DNA of 64,000 nt from Bicyclus anynana (GCF_947172395.1 NC_069083.1:18074501-18138500), one strand, 5' to 3'. Shown: positions 30,940-42,228, numbered from the stretch's first letter. Notes: generated from the sequence alone by a model not told the origin. A program made the numbers and translations.

Positions 30940-31100
30940 TTAATAGCCCACTGTAGAGTCAGGTTTAAGGAGAGGGAGTTTGGAGTTTAAGCCCGTCACG
31001 CTGCTCCAAAACTGGTTGGCGGACAATGTTTGACCCTATAACGATAACTGTAATGACCGGAAAGGACCGACTTAAAGTGTTTTTTGAGGTACAAAGTAAC
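30940..31100 (-). repeat. Diverged SINE D fragment
   Basis: Shares GTTTAAGCCCGTCACGCTGC-type sequence and GATAACTGTAATGACCGGAA-type sequence with the copy at 33735-34024. The tRNA-like head is missing. Confidence 0.45.
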
Positions 31101-31867
31101 ACCACTAGTTTTCGATTTTTAGTGCAACAAATTTAAAAATTCATAAAATGTTTTTTTTTATATACAAAAATAAATTTAATTTTCCAGTATGTAGGAAAAA
31201 AATGTGTATGTGTTTGAGTGAACGTAGTTTATAGGTGCAATTTGACCCGTTAGCGTTAGCGTTGCGAATGGATTTTAGGATTTTTATTTTTTCAAGTTTT
31301 TATCAACAATATGTTAGTTAGCGCTTGGCTGTAACAAACCCTGATGTTATACAACAATGCTCGAAGTGTAGAGTACTAACTTTGAAAAAGTGCTTGTCCG
31401 AGGTTAACGCGTATTCATGGTAACTGTACTGGTTGCCTAAAGTGTTGAATTAATTCTGCGACCTAAGTCCGTTAAGGCAAAGCGTTTAAGTATTTATATA
31501 AGTTGAGAGTGCTTTCTACTTTCTGTTTATTAAAGATTTTAGTACTGCAAATTGAATGGTTTCTCTTGATTAATACAGATTTCTGTAGCAACGTTTTGAT
31601 ATAACTCAGGATATTATGTTAACTTGCTATTTAAAGAAAATCGACTATACTTTGAATGAGTGTCTCTCAATAAGACCATCTTCAGTTGTTTATTTTAGGA
31701 CAATAACTGATATTTGACTCTGTAAAACTTAAATGATAATAATTATCGTTATGCACTTCAAGAAAACGGTGTAACACTTGATAATAGCAAATTCTTCTTC
31801 ATTCATCCATATAGCAGAGGAGCTTCGATCCACCACGGTGCTCCAATACGTGTTACTGGGGGTCAAT
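31101..31867. other. AT-rich non-coding DNA
   Basis: No gene or repeat recognised. Confidence 0.45.
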
Positions 31868-31936
31868 CCAGGACCTCAGGATCTTCACACCCAGGACCTC
31901 AGGATCCTCACATCCAGGACCTTAGGATCCGAGGAT
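31868..31936. repeat. 23-bp minisatellite, three units
   Basis: Units 31868-31890, 31891-31913 and 31914-31936 begin CCAGGACCT and contain AGGATC. The first two differ at two positions, the third is more diverged. Confidence 0.9.
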
Positions 31937-32079
31937 GTGGCGACGGATCCTGAGGCTAACTAATGCACGAACAAGGCAGTTAATTTTCATATAATAAACA
32001 ACCGAAGTTAAAAGCTACAGTTTGAAAGTAACGTAATGTTTAAAACTGCAACAATAAGTAGGGTAGTTGCAACATTAGC

Positions 32080-32156
32080 ATACAATATGAGGCACAATGT
32101 GGGTCATAATATGGGGTACAATATGAGGTACAGTGTAGGGTACAATGTGGAGCACT
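32080..32156. repeat. Short degenerate tandem repeat
   Basis: About six imperfect 12-13-bp units of the type GGTACAATATGA. A CCG run (CGCCGCCGCCGCCGC) follows at about 32168. Neither has a recognised function. Confidence 0.7.
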
Positions 32157-32467
32157 AGTCGTACCACGCGCCGCCGCCGCCGCTCAGGAAGCACACCGGA
32201 AGACCACGGGACGATGCTCAAAGCGGCACGCTTTATGTTGTTTACGCCCTATTTCACATTGCTACTTTTACTATGCAACTGCTTTGTTGATCCAATGGTG
32301 TTAGAAAGATTATGAAGAACCATATTCAATTTTGGATCATGTCATGAAATATTTTTTAATATTTTTAAATTGATACGTTCGTTCGTCTAGAATCCGGGAA
32401 GCATTTTTACAATTGTTTATTATCATGATAGTTTTCCTTGAGTAGCTACATCTATCATTAACAACAC
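32157..32467. other. Non-coding DNA
   Basis: Apart from the CCG run nothing is recognised. Confidence 0.4.
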
Positions 32468-32757
32468 ATATTCGGCTCACTGCTGAGCTCAAGTCTCCTT
32501 ACAGAATGAGAGGGGTTAGGCCAATAGCCCACTACGCTGGCCCAATGCGGATTGGCAGACTTCACACGCGCTGAGAATTAAGAAAATTCTCTGGTATGCA
32601 AGTTTTCCTCACGATGTTTTTCCGTTATCGTTTGAGACACGTGATACTTAATTTCTTTTAATGCACACAACCGAAAAGTTGGATGTGCATGCCCCAGACC
32701 GGATTCGAACCTACACCCATCCTACTACCCTACCATCGGAGGGAGAGGTCACGCCTT
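32468..32757 (-). repeat. SINE A, head degraded
   Basis: Reverse-orientation body (TTCGGCTCACTGCTGAGCTC, AATGAGAGGGGTTAGGCCAA, GCACACAACCGAAAAGTTGG, GGATTCGAACCTACACCC). The box A end is scrambled after GGAGGGAGAGGTCACG. Confidence 0.85.
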
Positions 32758-33552
32758 CATCTATATAAGACGAAAATTCTTGATTCTGGGAGCTAACAGG
32801 GTTACTACGCAATTTGTAAGACAATGTAGCTATAAAGTTGGATAACTGTTAATTAAGCAACAATAAAAAAAACTGCTACTCAGTAACAAATCAGTAAATT
32901 TTTGATAACCTCGTATTTGATTCAAGTTGGAAGGAGAAGACGTTTAACTTGAAGTTTCATAGAAGAACCCTAGACCCTGGATTAAACCATAGAGTAAGAG
33001 TAGATATTTCGACCCAGTTGCATGGATCGTGGTCACTACGGGACTGAAGTTGCGAGATGAGAAGTGAAGTCAGCTGTTAGGGGCAGAATCGATCTACCCT
33101 CTTTCTTGTTCTTTTTCTTTTTTCAACGACCTCGCGATTTTGGCTGTTTAGGCAAATTCATAATGAACAACTACGAAATAAGTTTAAAATCATAAGCCAA
33201 ATAAGTCAACGAATGTCATAATTAGGGCAATTCGTAAATATGTTGAAAAGCTGTGCCAGTGGAGCAATAATTTACAGAATGTAGGCCATCGTACATGTCG
33301 AGACAAGTTTGAGTGAGCAGCAGGAAGCGGCTGGAGATCGCGACACGCTGTATAATGTACCGTGAACGTTATACAGGGTGTAGTTACGACGAGCCTGTGC
33401 TCTTTTGTTGGCCGATGTTTTACAGAAAGCGCTAAGATTTGGAACACCTTTAAGAGTTTTATCTCCAAGGTTCTCTAACTACCTTGAACCAGTTTTTTAT
33501 CTGACTATCAGGAAAGAGTATTTTCGGTTCACTCTGTTCACGAATGATAATA
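32758..33552. other. Non-coding DNA
   Basis: An ATACAGGGTGTAG motif at 33371 resembles the end of ACAGGGTG-type miniature elements, but no partner end was found. A 92-codon minus frame (33190-33468) has no domain. Confidence 0.4.
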
Positions 33553-33722
33553 TTTTTTTACAAGTTAGCCCTTGAGTGCAATCTCAAATGGTAGTGTGAT
33601 GATGCAATCTAAGATGGAAGCGGGCTAACTTGTGTAGGCGTAGGCGTAGTCTAATCTACACCCATTTCGGTTTCTACGCGAGATCGTACCGGAACGCTAA
33701 ATCGCTTGGCGGTATGTCTTAG
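33553..33722 (-). repeat. SINE B, 3' half
   Basis: TTACAAGTTAGCCCTTGAGT through GCTAAATCGCTTGGCGGTAT. The tRNA-like half is absent. Confidence 0.75.
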
Positions 33723-33734
33723 TAATTCTATTAT

Positions 33735-34024
33735 TATTATTATCAGCCTACTTTAACACTCACTACATGGCTAGTTCTCCATACTTTGAGGACAGGGATA
33801 TTTAGCTTATACCCACCACGCTGTTCCAACGTTATATTTTGTACTGATCACTATCAGACATTAATAATAATGTTCGGGACCGACGGCTCAATGTACTCTT
33901 CGAGACAGGGATGTAACACCTCCAACTTCCCAAATTCGAACTAAGAAATTTCTTGAAAGAAAAAAATATTTGAACGCAGGTTCTCGTGAGATGAAGGCGC
34001 ATAGGATAACCACTAGACCCACTA
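33735..34024 (-). repeat. SINE D, most complete copy
   Basis: On the minus strand: GTGGGTCTAGTGGTTATCC (box A), CTGCGTTCAAATA (mutated box B), a body with CATTATTATTAATGTCTGAT and ACAGCGTGGTGGGTATAAGC, and a 3' end rich in AAT repeats. Diverged relatives lie at 1446, 28885, 30940, 48690, 54470 and 62445. Confidence 0.65.
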
Positions 34025-34039
34025 AAAACTAAAATTATT

Positions 34040-34520
34040 GTTTAATACGATGTAATAGGCAAAATGTAGGCATCTTTTATGGTATCAAATAACGCTTCAT
34101 TTTGGATCCTAGCATTATTAACAGGCAGACACGGGTAGACGCAGTCGCTCAAAAATAATTGAAGAGTGAGACTTACTAACCATGGGGCCCATGGTTAGAT
34201 AGTCTCACTCTTCAATTATTTTCTCTTTTACTAAAATGACTATCAATTAAGAAGTAATAGCAACTTTAAGCTTTTTTATATATCACGTTACTTTACATTT
34301 TTGGTTCCTAGCATTATTAACAATCAGGCAGGGTACAGACGCGGCCGATCGAAAAGAATGAAACTGTCAGACTAACCACCGAACCTTCTCTTTTACGATA
34401 TAATAGGCAACATTTAGGCATCTTTTTAGGCATCATCTCTCCACATTTTCGGCTCCTAGCATTATTAACAGGCAGGCAGGGTACAGACGCGGCCAGTCGA
34501 AAAGAATGGAAGTGTCTCGC
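34040..34520. repeat. Local tandem array with a common CCTAGCATTATTAACA core
   Basis: Three copies of a unit with CCTAGCATTATTAACA, then CAGG...GGTACAGACGCGG and GTCGAAAAGAATG, at about 34099-34165, 34299-34365 and 34444-34512. Spacers repeat AATAGGCAA...TAGGCATCTTT. The spacing (about 200 then 145 bp) is uneven. Confidence 0.7.
34153..34221. repeat. 69-bp near-perfect palindrome
   Basis: Outer arms 34153-34173 and 34201-34221 (21 bp) are exact reverse complements. A second perfect pair, AACCATGGG and CCCATGGTT, surrounds a single central G at 34187. Only the 4-base joint between them mismatches. Confidence 0.95.
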
Positions 34521-34911
34521 AAACAAGAGCTGTTATAAATTAAAAATGTCGAGTAATGAGTTTCGCGAAGACGTGCGCTGCCTGTAAATAAATACTAACG
34601 CCGGAGCTGCAACTCGGGGGCACGAGACGGAATAATGCAAATTGCAAATTTTGTAATATACAGTCGACTCGCTGTCGTAATGGCGCTCGCTCCTGTCATT
34701 TCCCTTGGACTTTTTTCCACGACTTATTTTGTAACTTTGACATCTGTTTAGCTAAATATGTTTTTCCTCATCTCGTGAGTCGTGATCATAAGAGTTTGTT
34801 ATTGAGTGGGTAAGTGAATGGTCCAAACGGGCAGAGATCCAACCATCTGGAATTTATGTCCAGCCTCTAAAAAGTAGCCTGTAAAGTAACTTCGCGCAAC
34901 GAAATAAAGCT
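34521..34911. other. GC-balanced non-coding DNA
   Basis: 34560-34720 is less AT-rich than its surroundings (GCCGGAGCTGCAACTCGGGG) and could be conserved non-coding sequence. No frame or splice site supports an exon. Confidence 0.35.
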
Positions 34912-35354
34912 ACTGTTACACATGCTCATTTACACAAGCACAAAAGCATGCTACTATTGAGCAGTTGCTACTTATTAGCATATGTATCGCAACATTGCTA
35001 ATAATGAGCATGCTTATTTCGAGCTTGCTCAAGAATTAACAGTCGTGCGATTTATGAGTATGCTACTAGAAGGGGGCGTGCTTTTATCGCGTCTGAACAG
35101 GTTTGCTTATTGAGTATGCTAATCGATCAGCATTGCTATTCTGTATTCTCTTCACCTTCATCTCTCCCGATACTATAGACAGAGAGCGATAGATACAAAT
35201 TAGCATGTGTAATTGGAATGTTTGCTTTAAGCATGCTTATACTTAAAAATAGCATGCTTATTGCTAGCAAACGTAAACTGATGATAAGAATGCTCGTATG
35301 GAGCATAATTAATAGCACGTTTTTAGCATGCTATTTTAGAGCATGTGTAACAGT
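34912..35354. mobile_element. Miniature inverted-repeat element filled with AGCATGCT motifs
   Basis: Perfect 16-bp terminal inverted repeats (ACTGTTACACATGCTC) bound 443 bp. Inside are about a dozen copies, in both orientations, of the palindrome AGCATGCT or one-base variants, evenly spread. Subterminal repeated motifs are a known feature of elements whose transposase binds many sites. No target duplication is visible and nothing is encoded. Confidence 0.85.
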
Positions 35355-35424
35355 TCCTTAAGTCTAATGTCTTAATGACGCTCATTGACATTTGGTAATG
35401 GTGGTCATAGTCGCCAGCCGGCGA

Positions 35425-35473
35425 CATGAAAGAAGTCTCGCGGCCGGTAGTCAGCCGCGAGACTTCTTTCATG
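35425..35473. repeat. Perfect 20-bp hairpin
   Basis: Arms 35425-35444 and 35454-35473 are exact reverse complements (they contain GAAGTCTCGCGGC) around a 9-base loop. Confidence 0.95.
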
Positions 35474-35969
35474 GCGTGGAGTCTATATTGAATGTATTTT
35501 AACAACACCAATGTTGTACAAATGCAAGTTTCAAAAGTACAAATGATTGGGATAATCAAATTATCATCTACCTAATTGTATTATCTATGACTATACAGCC
35601 ATTATATAATAATTAGGACCCCGCTGGCCATTGTTAAAACAACATATCACAATACACACAAGCGGGACATTACAATCTGCGCGCCTCGAGCCCACAAAAT
35701 GTATTACCATTGTTGTCCAAATGTCTGTTTCGGAGGCAAAAACCAACCGCAATTGGAGGCAGGCAGGCGGCCGTGTACCCTTTTTGCAACGAACAATTAA
35801 ATTTCGCTAGAGCTACGTGTAAAATGCCTGGAATTAATTTACTCCATTCCTCTAATTTTTGCTAAAGTAAGAGAGGTAGTTGGGGAGAAATTTATTGTCG
35901 GTACAGCGGTTTCTTTTTATAGTGTGATAATTACGATGTTTTGTAATAAAATTACATTAGACTAGTTTA
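35474..35969. other. Non-coding DNA
   Basis: No recognised feature up to the RTE target copy. Confidence 0.45.
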
Positions 35970-35979
35970 CAAGTACATT

Positions 35980-36498
35980 CGGGAACTGCGCGACATCTTT
36001 TAGTCCGATATCCCTCAAGCCTGAACTTTTGCCTGAAGACAAAAGTCTTCGAACATGGCGTGTTGCCAGTGATGACCTATGGTTTCTAGACTTGGTCGCT
36101 CACTATTGGCCTCGTAAGAAGGCTCAGAGTCACATAGCGGGCGATGGAACGAGCTATGTTAGAATTATTTCTGCGTGATTGAATCAGAAATGATTTGATC
36201 CGCAGAAGAACCAAAGTCACCGACATAGCTCAACGAGTTGCGAAACTGAAGTGGCAATGGGCGGGACACATGGTTCGAAGAGCCGATGGACGTTGGGGTC
36301 CCAAAGTGCTGGAATGGCGACCCGCACTAGTAAGCGCAGTGTTGGTTGACCCCCCACCAGGTGGACTGACGACATCAAGCGAGTCGCAGAGATTCGCTGG
36401 ATGCAGGTGGCTCAGTATCGTGATGTTTGGAAGTCCCTACAAAAGGTCTATGTCCTGCAGTGGACGTCCATCGGCTGATATGATGATGATGATGATGC
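35980..36498 (+). pseudogene. 5'-truncated RTE LINE copy
   Basis: Corresponds to the last 510 or so bases of the RTE LINE, starting in the region encoding FGKLRDIF and ending in the ATG-repeat tail. Flanked by CAAGTACATT at 35970-35979 and 36499-36508. The frame is broken several times, for example a base lost in the CCCGCACTAG region near 36324. A 107-codon frame (36195-36518) is part of this remnant and not a gene. Confidence 0.93.
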
Positions 36499-36508
36499 CA
36501 AGTACATT

Positions 36509-36741
36509 TTTAAAATAATCTCAAGCTACAAAATACAGTTTGGTTTTGCGTTACGTCTACATTCAGTATTTATTATACCACTCGATTGCATTGAAGAAGC
36601 GTAGGTGTAAATACTCTCAGTTACCTATTGGCCCTTTAGCCAAATAAACTGATGTTCATGACAATGATTCTATAGTTGTATAGGATTAAATAATTTGTTA
36701 TGTTGAATAAGAAATAATCATGCCACCATTTTGAATAGGTA
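36509..36741. other. Non-coding spacer
   Basis: Nothing recognised. Confidence 0.4.
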
Positions 36742-37201
36742 TACAGGGTGCTAGCGTTTTAAAATACGTAAAACTTGGCTACGTCATTATTGTAAGGATG
36801 CGTATTAGGGACACATTTTAAGTTCTATTTACAAAAGAAATATTATTTACTCAGAAAATGTTAATTTTAGAATACATATTCCTTGAATATTTTTGATTAA
36901 TTGTCGGTAAAGAATATAACCCGGGAGCTATGAGAAATACTTCCCAGCATCCTGTATAATACATAATTATCCTGTATGTATTTGTATTATACAGTAGAAA
37001 AATTTAAACTTACTTTACAACAACTATTCAAAAATAATTAACAAGTATAAAATCAACATTTAAGTAATTTCTTTTTACGTCTAAACTGCACTGAAGGTAG
37101 GGATTTTTGTTTTTGCAGAAAAATCAATATAACTTAAAAACCTTAGGCCTTAATATCATCCTGTAGTTTATGTACGTAATATTTACGGGACATTCTGTAT
37201 A
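36742..37201. mobile_element. ACAGGGTG-type miniature element
   Basis: Begins TACAGGGTGC and ends GACATTCTGTATA, imperfect inverted ends with a possible TA duplication. The right half (TTAACAAGTATAAAATCAAC, CTGCACTGAAGGTAGGGAT) is homologous to 13960-14216. Non-coding. Confidence 0.6.
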
Positions 37202-37734
37202 CGTCCACATTGAGATTACCTTACGTACACGTATTCACATAAAACTGCTTTTTAGACTGTTTTTACCTGTAATAATAAAATACCAATGAGTACATAAAAG
37301 ACTGTATTGTTCTTACAATTTTTTATAGTTCCGCTTTGCTAGTATACAATTTCGGTAAATGTTTTAATAAAATATCCGAGCTTCACTAAAGAGGACTCTT
37401 GAATATTCCTTTCTTAATTGAGTCGAAACTCCTTTATGTATTTTCATGAAATTTTAAAACGGAAGTATGGTTAAATTACCGTCGGCGTCGACTATAGAGC
37501 TAGTCGAATCCCATCCTGAACTAGTGACCCCATTTGTCAGATTTTCCCGGATATATCCCATTGTTCGAGTGTTCAGTTTTATGTAATTAAATATTTGTTG
37601 TACTTTGTAGATCACTAATAATAATGAAACTACTAAATATTCATTAATATCTGTTATACGGAGTGCACACTGCATGGTAAAAGGGTCTGGACGTGATCAC
37701 GGAACACAATATTTTTTTAATTTTTTTAAAAGAA
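37202..37734. other. AT-rich non-coding DNA
   Basis: Nothing supportable. A 73-codon minus frame (37454-37675) has no domain. Confidence 0.4.
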
Positions 37735-37872
37735 TATTTTCCATATCTTTTTTTTTAATATGACCAATATTCCCATTCCCCTCTAACTAGTCAGGAAAGA
37801 CTGTATTAGGAGTGGGTACAACAATGAACGGTGACGAGCCCGACCGCTCTTACATTTGAGCTATTAATTTTG
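37735..37872 (-). repeat. SINE E fragment
   Basis: Shares AATATGACCAATATTCCCAT, CTAACTAGTCAGGAAAGACT and GCTCTTACATTTGAGCTATT with the better copy at 46025-46201. The middle, including box B, is deleted. Confidence 0.6.
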
Positions 37873-38829
37873 AGCTATTAATCTAAATAATAACAATTGT
37901 TTGATTATGTTTGTGTATTTTGTGGTTACATTATTTTCGTACGTGTATTCGTGGATAGTATTGTTGTTTACATGTTTAAACTATTTTAACATTTATTTTA
38001 GATTTAAGAGATAATATGTAAATGTTAACTATCCCTAAGTGAAATAAAATAAAATCAAATAAATAATTTGTTTTTCATACTATATGTTGAATATAATTAA
38101 AGAGTAGAAACTTACTACCAGCTGTATACTTTAAACAAAACACGACCAATTTAATTGTAGAGCTAAAAGCAGAATACAAAAAACTCATTTTTGTAATGTT
38201 GTTTGTCAGTCTGTTCGAGCTAATCTCCGGAACTACTAAATAAATTTTCATGTGGGTTTTATGGGTATCTGAAGAATCGTAAAGCTCTTAATAAAAATTG
38301 TTGTATAGAAAAATAGTTGTCCGAATAAAAGTAATTTCATGTAGACAGAGTCGCGGGCGCGCCATATATGAGTAATTACCAAAAAATTGATATCAACGCC
38401 TCTCAAGAGACCTAAAAACCCATTTCCTATTTTGATATAATTTTTTATTTAAAAGTTGATAATTATGGCAACCCTACGGAGAGCATCGAGCCCCGAGAGA
38501 CAAAGGAAAATGTAAATGATAGACAGAGCTATATACATATTTTAACGTATAATATCTCGATGGATTTAAATGTAAACAAGTCCATTTTAAAGTGTTATAT
38601 CCTCTTCAATTAGTACTGATTTTTTAAATACGTGACTGATAAAAAAAATATTTTCAAATACCTATTTTACGATACCTATCTTACTTAAAATGTTTAGGTT
38701 AGTTCGTCGACTATAATTTGCTTTTTTTGACCCGACTGCAAGAAGCGTTGTTTTAACTTTACACCTGACTACCAAACGCAACCCAACAAACACAGTACAA
38801 ACATTATTCAAGCCATGTGTCGAATCCGC
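37873..38829. other. AT-rich non-coding DNA
   Basis: A Helitron-like trace at about 38195-38370 (CGGAACTACTAAATAAATTT, AGAGTCGCGGGCG) is too diverged to bound. Nothing else. Confidence 0.4.
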
Positions 38830-39113
38830 ACGAGCTCTGCCTCTGATTCCGGAGGATGTGGGTTCGGATTCGGTCCGGGGCTTGCACCTTCAACTTTCCA
38901 GTAGCATGCATTTTAAGAAATTAAATATCACGTGTCCCAAACGGTGAAGGAAAAACATCGTGAGGAAATCTGCATACCAGAGAATTTTCTCAATTCTCTG
39001 CGTGTGTGCAGTCGGCCAATCCACAATGGTGGTATAACTCCTCTCATTCTGAGAGAAGACTCGTGCTCAGCAGTGAGCCGAATATGGGATGATAATGATA
39101 ATGATGATGACAA
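38830..39113 (+). repeat. SINE A, internal deletion
   Basis: GATTCCGGAGGATGTGGGTTC head region, GCATTTTAAGAAATTAAATA body and an ATGATGATGA end. A stretch around GGGCCAGCGTGG is missing. Small mirrored frames over it are not genes. Confidence 0.85.
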
Positions 39114-39644
39114 ATACATGCACTGATAAACACAAAAGTATTCATCTCTGAAACCAGTTACAACTAGTTACTCGTATAACACGTAGAAATTATCACACAT
39201 AAACCATCACGAAATTAGTAAAGTAAGGCATTAAGTCATTCATATATTATACCTACGTTACCCCCGTGTTACCACCTTTCAGTTGTATCTAACCCCCCGC
39301 AGACCCGGTCTAGTCTAGACAAGATTTATTACTCATATCGTCTGGATCGAGAATACAAATAACACGTTAAATCTTACCTACTAGTATGTAAATACAATGA
39401 TAGTTTCTCGCGAATAGTTAAACCTTGGATTGGTTATCATTTCTTCACCTTGAGATATTACGGTTTATACTTGTTATTATGTTTTATTATTGTTATTATT
39501 ATGTTTTCTGTGGTTTTAATAAGATACACAAACAGATTATGAAAATTATTAAAGTTACCGGCACTTGACCATATTTCGCCTGATGGAAAGCAGTAACGCA
39601 GTCTTAGTTGAAGCGTACTTTCATACAAGTTTCTAATTAAGATG
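39114..39644. other. AT-rich non-coding DNA
   Basis: Nothing recognised. Confidence 0.45.
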
Positions 39645-40031
39645 AAAGGAGATGGTCCATTTCAGGTCCACTCTTGTAGCCCGTATCATTAAAATTTTAA
39701 AAAATACAAGGATTTTATTAAAATCTAAGTAGAAAGAAACAAATAAAATTAAAACCCAACCTTTTGAGTTATATCAAGATGGCGTCCATATAGAAAGTAT
39801 GACATGACAATTGACAGCAAACGTCAAAACGACTACTACATTGAAAACGTCATCAATCCGCCATTATTAGTGTTGCATTTCTTGGGAGAGAATGAATATC
39901 ATTTCGAAAGAATTAAGGTAAATTCGTAGAATTATATAATCAAAAATAGTTAAAAAAATATATTTTTTTTTATTTCCGCCAAGGTACAATGACTGATCCT
40001 GGTCTCCATACAATTTTGGACCATCTCCTTT
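39645..40031. mobile_element. Miniature element with AAAGGAGATGGTCCA ends
   Basis: AAAGGAGATGGTCCA at 39645-39659 is the exact reverse complement of 40017-40031. The 387-bp unit is non-coding. A related half-element lies at 52900-53011 in the opposite orientation, sharing CCCGTATCATTAAAATTT and ATACAAGGATTTTAT. Confidence 0.8.
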
Positions 40032-40059
40032 TTTAACATAAAATGAAACCGAGTTCAAA

Positions 40060-40245
40060 GACGTATTTTAGTTATTTTGATTTTAACACAAAATTACTAA
40101 ACTGATTTTCATCAAAATAAAATGTGACCAATCTGGATTGGGAAAATTGGTTAATTGATGACGAAGCTATGAGGTAACAAACATTAAAAAAAAAACATAC
40201 GCAACGAGTTGAGAACCTCCTCCTTTTTTTAAGGTCGGTTGAAAT
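40060..40245 (-). repeat. 'accgacttcaaaaaagg' repeat copy
   Basis: ATTTTGATTTTAACACAAAA, GACGAAGCTATGAGGTAACA and AAGGTCGGTTGAA correspond to 18740-18920. Shortened. Confidence 0.65.
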
Positions 40246-40579
40246 ATAAAAAACTCTAGATATTACAGAGTGAAGCAACCATACAAAACCGCCGTCTTAA
40301 TAAAGTAATATCCAAGGCAATAGTCGCAAACTTGCCAGTCACAGTATAAGTTGCCGTCTCCGTGCTTGTTCAATGTTTAGTTTGCTGGCAGCTATGTGTC
40401 TTGGCCCAACAGCTGTGGCCTACGCCGACGCAATATACCGCGGCTGTTTATTTTAGCCACACGAGATGTTTTATGAAGCTATCTACCTACTTTGATACAG
40501 TAGTAGGGTAAACAACCTTATTTACAAAATATCTCAATTCAACCCAAACTTACAGTAAAATAGTACAAAATTACACACA
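40246..40579. other. Non-coding DNA
   Basis: A GC-richer part at 40340-40450 has no supportable exon. Confidence 0.35.
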
Positions 40580-40797
40580 CTAATAGAAGCGAAAGTTTAT
40601 TTATAAGTGTATAATTTTGTGGATTTTTTTGCTCTCTCACGCTGCAACCACTAATCATATATAGCTGAAATTGATACATGGGCACAATACTTTTTATCTT
40701 TTGATTATAAGTATAAAATGGATGGATTTTTTATCTCAAAATAACCATGGTTCCCGAAAATTGTATTTTATTGTGAAAAGTCGCGAACGTCCTCTAG
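40580..40797 (+). mobile_element. Diverged Helitron-like H1
   Basis: GAAGCGAAAGTTTATTTAT near the 5' end and AACCATGGTTCCCGAAAATT plus AGTCGCGAACGTCCTCTAG at the 3' end. CTAG is followed by T. Strongly diverged inside. Confidence 0.55.
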
Positions 40798-41412
40798 TTT
40801 ATGGACTATAAGTATGATCTGAAAGAGAAGAAAAATATCATGTCCATTTTAAACTTTTTGAAACTTAAATTAACACACAAAAAACAGTCTACTCGGAATG
40901 CTGTGTATTTTTAAATTTTGTTTAGATTTTTTCTTTATTATTAAAGAACGGTCGCGTATTTCGCTAATCTCAAAATAGTAAATATATTTTGGGCATTAAA
41001 TATGTTATTATTTGATATTGCTACATTATTGGTATTTAATAAAATCTGGTTAACTACTAATTTCATTTAAATTCCTATCTCCGAGGCTGCATTTAATATG
41101 GGACCGAGGAATTCTGCAGTATGGCACAGTCTCCGGAATGCAGTAATTAGAAAATCTCCTATACTTTATTAGATTACTGTTCTCTATCTATTTATTAGTT
41201 CTTAGAGCTCTATTTTTTAAAGACAGTATTTTTATTCAACGATGTATAAATTGTACAGTGTGGAAGGGATATTTAACTTTAGTATATACTGTCTAACGAT
41301 TAGTATATAGTAGGATTGAAATAATGATATGTCCTAATGGTCACGGGATCAGATACTAAAGTAGTAATTTCACATTGTCTTGTATTGTGTGGCACTGCGT
41401 TTATTTACGGTT
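40798..41412. other. AT-rich non-coding DNA
   Basis: Nothing recognised. Confidence 0.45.
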
Positions 41413-41590
41413 TTTAACCGACCTCAAAAAAAGGAGGAGGTGACCAATTCAACGCGTATATTCTTTTTTAATGTGTGTTACCTCATAACTTCGTCATTTA
41501 CTAACCAATGTTGAAAAATATTTTTTTGTTCGAAAGAGTATACTTCCAGATTGATTCCATTTCATTTTGATGAAAAACTGTTTATTGTTA
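41413..41590 (+). repeat. 'accgacttcaaaaaagg' repeat copy
   Basis: AACCGACCTCAAAAAAAGGA, GTTACCTCATAACTTCGTCA and AGATTGATTCCATTTCATTT, in the opposite orientation to the two minus copies. Confidence 0.65.
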
Positions 41591-42217
41591 TATTGTGTTA
41601 CTTACTTATACCAACTTGTACATGTTTTCTGTGCTTATACTTAGTGCGTGTGCTATCCAAATATATTTTTTTTATTTATCGGGTCTGGCCAACACGGTCA
41701 CTCGCTTTAACATAAAGTATACAACAAGTTATCAAAGTTCCCGAAACGTTTGTTTTTTCAAGTGTAAAAATTAAGATAATTAAAAAAAAACAAAAGTCAG
41801 TCGCGCGCACCGGCCGCCCGCCCAGCGCCCACCACGCTCGGGCGAATCGTATAATTGAATCAAAACACAAAATTAAATTCACTAAAGAAGTATTAATTTA
41901 AGAGTAGCTTTTATCCGGTCCGTGTTTCTATAGAGCCTATTTAGTTAACTTTAACGAGATTGTTTTGGACAGAAGCAATTTTTTGTTTTTTTTTTGGAAA
42001 GAAAATTTTTCTTGTTTTTGAAAATATCTTGTCCAACTAAGCAAGAAACATGTGCTACGAATTGATAGGGCAATAAAACAGGGTATTTAATTAATAGATT
42101 TATGGTATTTTGATGATGATGGATCAGGCAATTAAGAGTACGTATCATAACTTCTTGATGAATAAAGATATTATCACTTTCAATGTCATTTATAGTAAAA
42201 TAATACGTAGCTGAGTG
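41591..42217. other. AT-rich non-coding DNA
   Basis: A GC-rich patch (CGCACCGGCCGCCCGCCCAG, 41797-41825) stands out but is not part of a supportable exon. Confidence 0.4.
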
Positions 42218-42228
42218 TATAGTAGGTT

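Noticed and set aside
34521..34760. Exon suggested by a GC rise
   Set aside because: Stops occur in all frames and no acceptor/donor pair fits. It remains only possible conserved non-coding DNA.
35425..35473. MicroRNA precursor
   Set aside because: The stem is only 20 bp, perfectly paired, with a 9-base loop and no flanking stem. Animal precursors have longer, imperfect stems.
36195..36518. 107-codon gene
   Set aside because: It is the 3' end of a truncated RTE copy, read partly out of frame after a base loss.
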